Of a stretch of 9,084 nucleotides of DNA, positions 6,148 to 9,084 are shown in pieces (position 1 is the first letter of the stretch; every line of letters begins with the position of its first letter). A program made the translations under genes and the position numbers. The notes under the pieces are model-generated. The model did no database searches. It saw only the letters and a list, made by a program, of their open reading frames with translations, and was not told where the DNA came from. Source of the DNA: Deltaproteobacteria bacterium (GTDB taxonomy: Bacteria > Desulfobacterota > Desulfobacteria > C00003060 > C00003106); NCBI GenBank assembly GCA_019314005.1, contig JAFDAE010000070.1, forward strand, positions 1 through 9,084, given 5' to 3'.

Positions 6148-7647
6148 TCAACTCCCCACCATCTTATAAATAAGTTCCATGGCGCAATTGTCTTGCACGA
6201 CCTGGACCAGTCGATCGAACTGTGTTGCGCGAAAGGAATGGTAAGAAAGACCGTTCTTGTTAACAGGAAGCCCCTTCTTTACTTTGAAATAGTTGATGAA
6301 CGAACGCCGTATTCGGTCATCATCAAAAAATCCGTGAATATAAGTGCCTAACACCGTCTTGTCTTCTGAAATCAGGCAGATACCGGGATCTGCTCCATCC
6401 AGTACCGGCGTTGCTTTTCCTTTGACCACGGTCTTTCCCATATGGATCTCATAACCTTGCGCTACGGATCCAGCTTCGAACAACGTGTCATTGCCTATCC
6501 TGTATGATCCCTGGCGCAGGGTCTTTTCCTTTTTAATGGTAGTCTCAACCGGAAGGAGACCAACCCCCTTGATCTTTTGTATGTTCCCCTCAATCCGATC
6601 GGGATCGTAGATTACATCTCCAAGCATTTGGTAGCCCCCGCAGATACCGACCACAAATGTCCTCTGTTTCCCGAGTCTTCTTATTGCTTCAAAAAAACCG
6701 TATTTTGTCAGATAGGCTGCATCCGAGATGGTCGACTTGCTCCCGGGCAGGATGATTACGTCGCAAGCCTCAAGCTCTATGGGGTGGCGCGCAAAATGAA
6801 GGTGGACATCCTTTTCATGCGCCAATGGAATAAAATCCGTAAAATTAGAGAGATGCGGAATCTGCACCACGCCAATGTCAATATGTTCGGAGTCTGTTGT
6901 TATATTTCTAAGATCTGGTGGAATAGCATCTTCCTCGTCCACACGGATATCGCGAAAATATGGAATCACTCCGAGTATCGGAACACCTGTCATTGCCTCA
7001 AAAGAGCGGTTACCCGGTTCCAGCAGCGAAATATCGCCTCTAAACTTATTGATCAAAAAACCCTTTACCCGCTTTTTGTGCTCCTCCTGGATAAGATCAT
7101 AGGTCCCCTTCATCCAAGCGAATACTCCACCCTTGTCGATATCCCCTACGATCAAGACCGCGGCATCGGCAAAGTCCGCCATCTGCATGTTCACTAAATC
7201 GGTTGCCTGTAGGTTAATTTCAGCAGGACTCCCTGCCCCTTCAATAACGATCACGTCAAAATCTGCGGCAATATCCGTATATGCCTTTCTTACAATCTCA
7301 AGATGTCTCTGATACCGGCTATAATAGTTTTTAGCATTGCAATTTTCGGCGGGTTTGCCCATGAGCACCACCTGAGAACAGTTATCCGCAGAAGGCTTCA
7401 GCAGGATCGGATTCATACGAACATCCGGCGCAAGTCCGCACGCCTCGGCCTGATAGACCTGGGCCCTCCCCATTTCCAGTCCGTCTTCGGTTACAAAGGA
7501 ATTCAGGGCCATATTCTGGGCCTTGAACGGCGCAACCTTCAGCCCCTTATCTCGAAACATACGACAAAAAGCCGCTGTTAAAACGCTCTTGCCCACCCCG
7601 GAGCCGGTACCCTGGATCATCAACGCCTTTGCACGATGTTTAATCAT
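6148..7647 (-). CDS. cobQ: cobyric acid synthase CobQ/CbiP
   Basis: CobQ (CbiP in the anaerobic route) amidates four side-chain carboxylates of adenosylcobyrinic acid a,c-diamide, using glutamine and ATP, to give adenosylcobyric acid. The 499-residue product matches the family length of about 480-510. The N-terminal BioD-like ATPase half has the P-loop QGTGSGVGKS (12-21), FKAQNMALNS (41-50) and VIEGAGSPAEINL (134-146). The C-terminal class I glutaminase-like half has LPGSKST (300-306), the nucleophile C336 in GICGGYQMLG and H438 in GTYIHGFF. I chose the ATG at 7647. The in-frame TTG at 7653 is possible, and only a poor AGAG-type ribosome site precedes either. It follows cobU by 99 nt on the same strand, consistent with a cobamide operon. 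No cobalamin riboswitch is visible immediately upstream; the operon start probably lies to the right of the window. Confidence 0.97.
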   Translation of the reverse strand: MIKHRAKALMIQGTGSGVGKSVLTAAFCRMFRDKGLKVAPFKAQNMALNSFVTEDGLEMGRAQVYQAEACGLAPDVRMNPILLKPSADNCSQVVLMGKPAENCNAKNYYSRYQRHLEIVRKAYTDIAADFDVIVIEGAGSPAEINLQATDLVNMQMADFADAAVLIVGDIDKGGVFAWMKGTYDLIQEEHKKRVKGFLINKFRGDISLLEPGNRSFEAMTGVPILGVIPYFRDIRVDEEDAIPPDLRNITTDSEHIDIGVVQIPHLSNFTDFIPLAHEKDVHLHFARHPIELEACDVIILPGSKSTISDAAYLTKYGFFEAIRRLGKQRTFVVGICGGYQMLGDVIYDPDRIEGNIQKIKGVGLLPVETTIKKEKTLRQGSYRIGNDTLFEAGSVAQGYEIHMGKTVVKGKATPVLDGADPGICLISEDKTVLGTYIHGFFDDDRIRRSFINYFKVKKGLPVNKNGLSYHSFRATQFDRLVQVVQDNCAMELIYKMVGS

Positions 7648-7746
7648 TATCAACTCTATGCTCTTCGCTCGTTGTTGGGATTGCAGACAAGCACTGCATC
7701 TACTTCTTTAACTACGCTTTACATCTTGCCGATATTAGGTTTATAT

Positions 7747-8265
7747 TTATCCTTTAACCTTCGCCGGTATCCCCGCCACCATCCACACAACCTTGTCCGC
7801 GCAGGCTGCAACCTTCTGGTTGACCATGCCTGCTACATCCCGAAACATCCTGGCCAAGGGGTTTTCAGGCACAATCCCTGCTCCTACTTCATTGGAGACC
7901 AGGATTACCGTACTATCAATCTTTTGAATGGATGCCAGCAATTCGTCGGTGCGAGACATTACATATTCTTCTGTTTTTTCCTTAAGAATCATATTGCTGA
8001 TCCATAATGTGAGACAGTCGACAAGAATAACATCCGCCTCAGCGCCGCATCGGGCTATCGCATCAGGAAGCGCAAGCGGGACCTCGATCGTCTTCCAGTC
8101 CGGCCCACGATCCTCCTGGTGCTTCTCCACCCGCTTTTTCATCTCTTCGTCAAGCACCTCACAAGTAGCTACAAAGACTTTGCGTTTAAAGCCACGAGCT
8201 TGCTTCAGGGCATAGCGACTCTTACCGCTCCTACACCCGCCAATGATCAATACTATTTCTTTCAT
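7747..8265 (-). CDS. cobU: adenosylcobinamide kinase/guanylyltransferase CobU/CobP
   Basis: CobU/CobP phosphorylates adenosylcobinamide and transfers GMP to the phosphate, giving AdoCbi-GDP for lower-ligand attachment by cobalamin synthase. The 172-residue product is of normal size for the family. The P-loop GGCRSGKS lies at 9-16. KHQEDRGPDWKTIE (48-61) contains H49 at the place of the GMP-accepting His (His46 in the Salmonella enzyme). VDCLTLWISN and VSNEVGAGIVPENPLARMFRD follow, and MVAGIPAKVKG ends the protein. All are CobU hallmarks. AGGA sits 11 nt before the ATG at 8265, somewhat far. The gene lies between the CbiR-like gene and cobQ. If CbiR makes AdoCbi-phosphate, the guanylyltransferase half of CobU would use it directly (inference). 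Confidence 0.96.
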   Translation of the reverse strand: MKEIVLIIGGCRSGKSRYALKQARGFKRKVFVATCEVLDEEMKKRVEKHQEDRGPDWKTIEVPLALPDAIARCGAEADVILVDCLTLWISNMILKEKTEEYVMSRTDELLASIQKIDSTVILVSNEVGAGIVPENPLARMFRDVAGMVNQKVAACADKVVWMVAGIPAKVKG

Positions 8266-8293
8266 AAGTCTATGAATCCTTCAATCATTATTT

Positions 8294-8383
8294 GAATATC
8301 GAATGTCGAACAAGGAATTTCGAATTACGAAGGTTTGTTGTTTATCATTTATTTCATCATTCATAATTCCTTGTTCGATATTC
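8294..8383. repeat. imperfect palindromic repeat (TCGAACAAGGAATT family) upstream of cobU
   Basis: TCGAACAAGGAATT (8306-8319) is exactly inverted at 8365-8378. The arms extend outward to GAATATCGAA (left, 8294-8303) and TTCGATATTC (right, 8374-8383); the left arm carries an extra 7-nt TGTCGAA copy (8304-8310). Inward, GAAT and GAA blocks also pair imperfectly up to about 8331 and 8353, leaving a loop of about 21 nt. The left arm is itself built of TCGAA-like units. Sequences of the form GAATATCGAACAAGGAAT are ones I recall as frequent intergenic repeats in Desulfobacterota and metagenomic genomes (unverified). It fills much of the 202-nt gap between the CbiR-like gene and cobU and could fold in the transcript. 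Confidence 0.8.
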
Positions 8384-8439
8384 TGCGGTTCAAAACAGGT
8401 TCGCAAGGTTGAATTTTTCAAACAGCTAAAGTGTTACAA

Positions 8440-8467
8440 GATTTTTCATCCTGTTAATCCTGTCTAA
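8440..8467. repeat. CAGGATTAACAGGAT intergenic repeat element after the cbiR stop
   Basis: Read on the minus strand, TTAGACAGGATTAACAGG followed by ATGAAAAATC starts at the base after the TGA stop of the CbiR-like gene. It contains two tandem CAGGAT units, nine nt apart (GACAGGATTAA then CAGGATGAA). I associate this CAGGATTAACAGGAT motif with short dispersed intergenic repeats in several bacterial phyla (recollection, not verified here). The rest of the gap to the palindrome (8384-8439) holds nothing I can recognise. Confidence 0.6.
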
Positions 8468-9084
8468 TCACACCCATCGCTCCAAACAAGTAAGAGACCT
8501 TTGCAAGTCATCAAACGAAAAAACTTCCAATGAGACCACGCCTGTAAATCCCTTCAGCACCTCCTTGACAGAGCGAGCCCTATCTTCTGCCAGCACATCC
8601 AATCCCTTGTGCTCGTGCGCCTTTCGTGCTCCATACAGATGTATTATGGTCGTATCTTTAAGGTACTTTTGTGCGTATGAAGCGATATCATAACCGTTTA
8701 TTAATATGTGCCCCACGTCAAGACACACCGAAAGCCCGTACTGCTTGATAACCTCTTCCGCCCACTCAAACGGATATGTGAGGTTCTCCACGGAGATCTT
8801 TTTAGGACTTATACCCGTTGCGAGTATCCTTTCTATGCTCTCCCCTACCCGTTTTTGCCACTCAATGATCGCTGTTTCATCATGCCCATAACCCTTTTTC
8901 AAGGACAGATGAAGAGTATAGGTGGAGGGATTCAGCATACCTGTTAAATCGATGATCTTTTGGATTGTGGTTACGGCATAGTCTCTGACGTTCTGATTGA
9001 GGTCACCCAGGTAACAATCGAGCGAAAGAAGCACATTGTAGGAAAGCGTTTCCTCTTGAGAAATGATGGCAAGGGTGTCGATAT
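8468..9084 (-). CDS. cbiR: AP-endonuclease-2/xylose-isomerase-type TIM barrel, probable cobamide-remodelling CbiR (partial)
   Basis: The frame stays open to the window edge, so the N-terminus is missing; 204 residues are visible. An internal GTG at 9034 is not a credible start because the sequence upstream continues as coding (IDTLAIISQEETLSYN). The fold is the metal-dependent TIM barrel of sugar-phosphate isomerases and endonuclease IV. Candidate metal ligands, counted from the first complete codon, are H58, E99 in SVENL, D122 and H125 in CLDVGHI, H148 in IIHLYG, H156/H158 in KAHEHKGLD, and E186 in SLEVF. CbiR, described from Akkermansia muciniphila, belongs to this superfamily and cuts the nucleotide loop of cobamides to release AdoCbi-phosphate. 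The position just upstream of cobU and cobQ is what makes CbiR the best call. A generic sugar isomerase remains possible. Confidence 0.65.
   Translation of the reverse strand, partial: IDTLAIISQEETLSYNVLLSLDCYLGDLNQNVRDYAVTTIQKIIDLTGMLNPSTYTLHLSLKKGYGHDETAIIEWQKRVGESIERILATGISPKKISVENLTYPFEWAEEVIKQYGLSVCLDVGHILINGYDIASYAQKYLKDTTIIHLYGARKAHEHKGLDVLAEDRARSVKEVLKGFTGVVSLEVFSFDDLQRSLTCLERWV

Noticed and set aside
6577..7197. Plus-strand open frame (206 codons) inside cobQ
   Set aside because: It is antisense to cobQ, with no motif or ribosome site that would support translation.
7648..7746. cobU-cobQ gap as a cobalamin riboswitch
   Set aside because: At 99 nt it is too short for a full cobalamin riboswitch, and I see no B12-box-like sequence; only a 5-bp TGCAG/CTGCA pair is present.

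Overview
The window reads as a chromosomal stretch from a Gram-negative bacterium of moderate GC content. It encodes an outer-membrane beta-barrel protein with a signal peptide, late cobamide-assembly genes and a TypA/BipA GTPase. Gene content and the style of the intergenic palindromes suggest Desulfobacterota (the former Deltaproteobacteria, Syntrophus or Desulfobacterales-like). That placement is an inference from remembered genomes, not a measured result. I see no rRNA, tRNA, CRISPR array, transposase or phage gene.

Layout. At the left edge an alpha/beta hydrolase (minus strand, C-terminus cut off) diverges from typA (plus strand, 486-2327) across a 205-nt AT-rich promoter region. typA converges, with one base between stop codons, on a long minus-strand series. 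In transcription order from the right edge this series is: a TIM-barrel protein of the AP-endonuclease-2/xylose-isomerase superfamily (partial, probably the cobamide-remodelling hydrolase CbiR), cobU, cobQ, a nitronate monooxygenase-like flavoprotein with its own good promoter, a MetA-type outer-membrane beta-barrel protein, a zinc histone-deacetylase-family amidohydrolase, and a DUF1622 membrane protein.

How the genes may work together. CbiR, CobU and CobQ form a cobamide block. CobQ amidates the corrin ring. CbiR would cut the lower ligand from scavenged cobamides to give AdoCbi-phosphate. CobU would activate that product to AdoCbi-GDP for reassembly. The genes for the last steps (cobS, cobT, cbiB) are not in the window. 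The second block, nitronate monooxygenase to DUF1622, is tightly packed at 14, 112 and 39 nt spacing and may be one transcription unit. Its joint role is unknown.

The non-coding sequence is notable. Three different repeat-like elements lie between the minus-strand genes: a GATGGC/GTAAAAAG inverted repeat that contains the stop codon of the barrel gene, a TCGAACAAGGAATT palindrome upstream of cobU, and a CAGGATTAACAGGAT repeat directly after the cbiR stop. They look like members of dispersed intergenic repeat families and may also act as terminators or mRNA-end hairpins.
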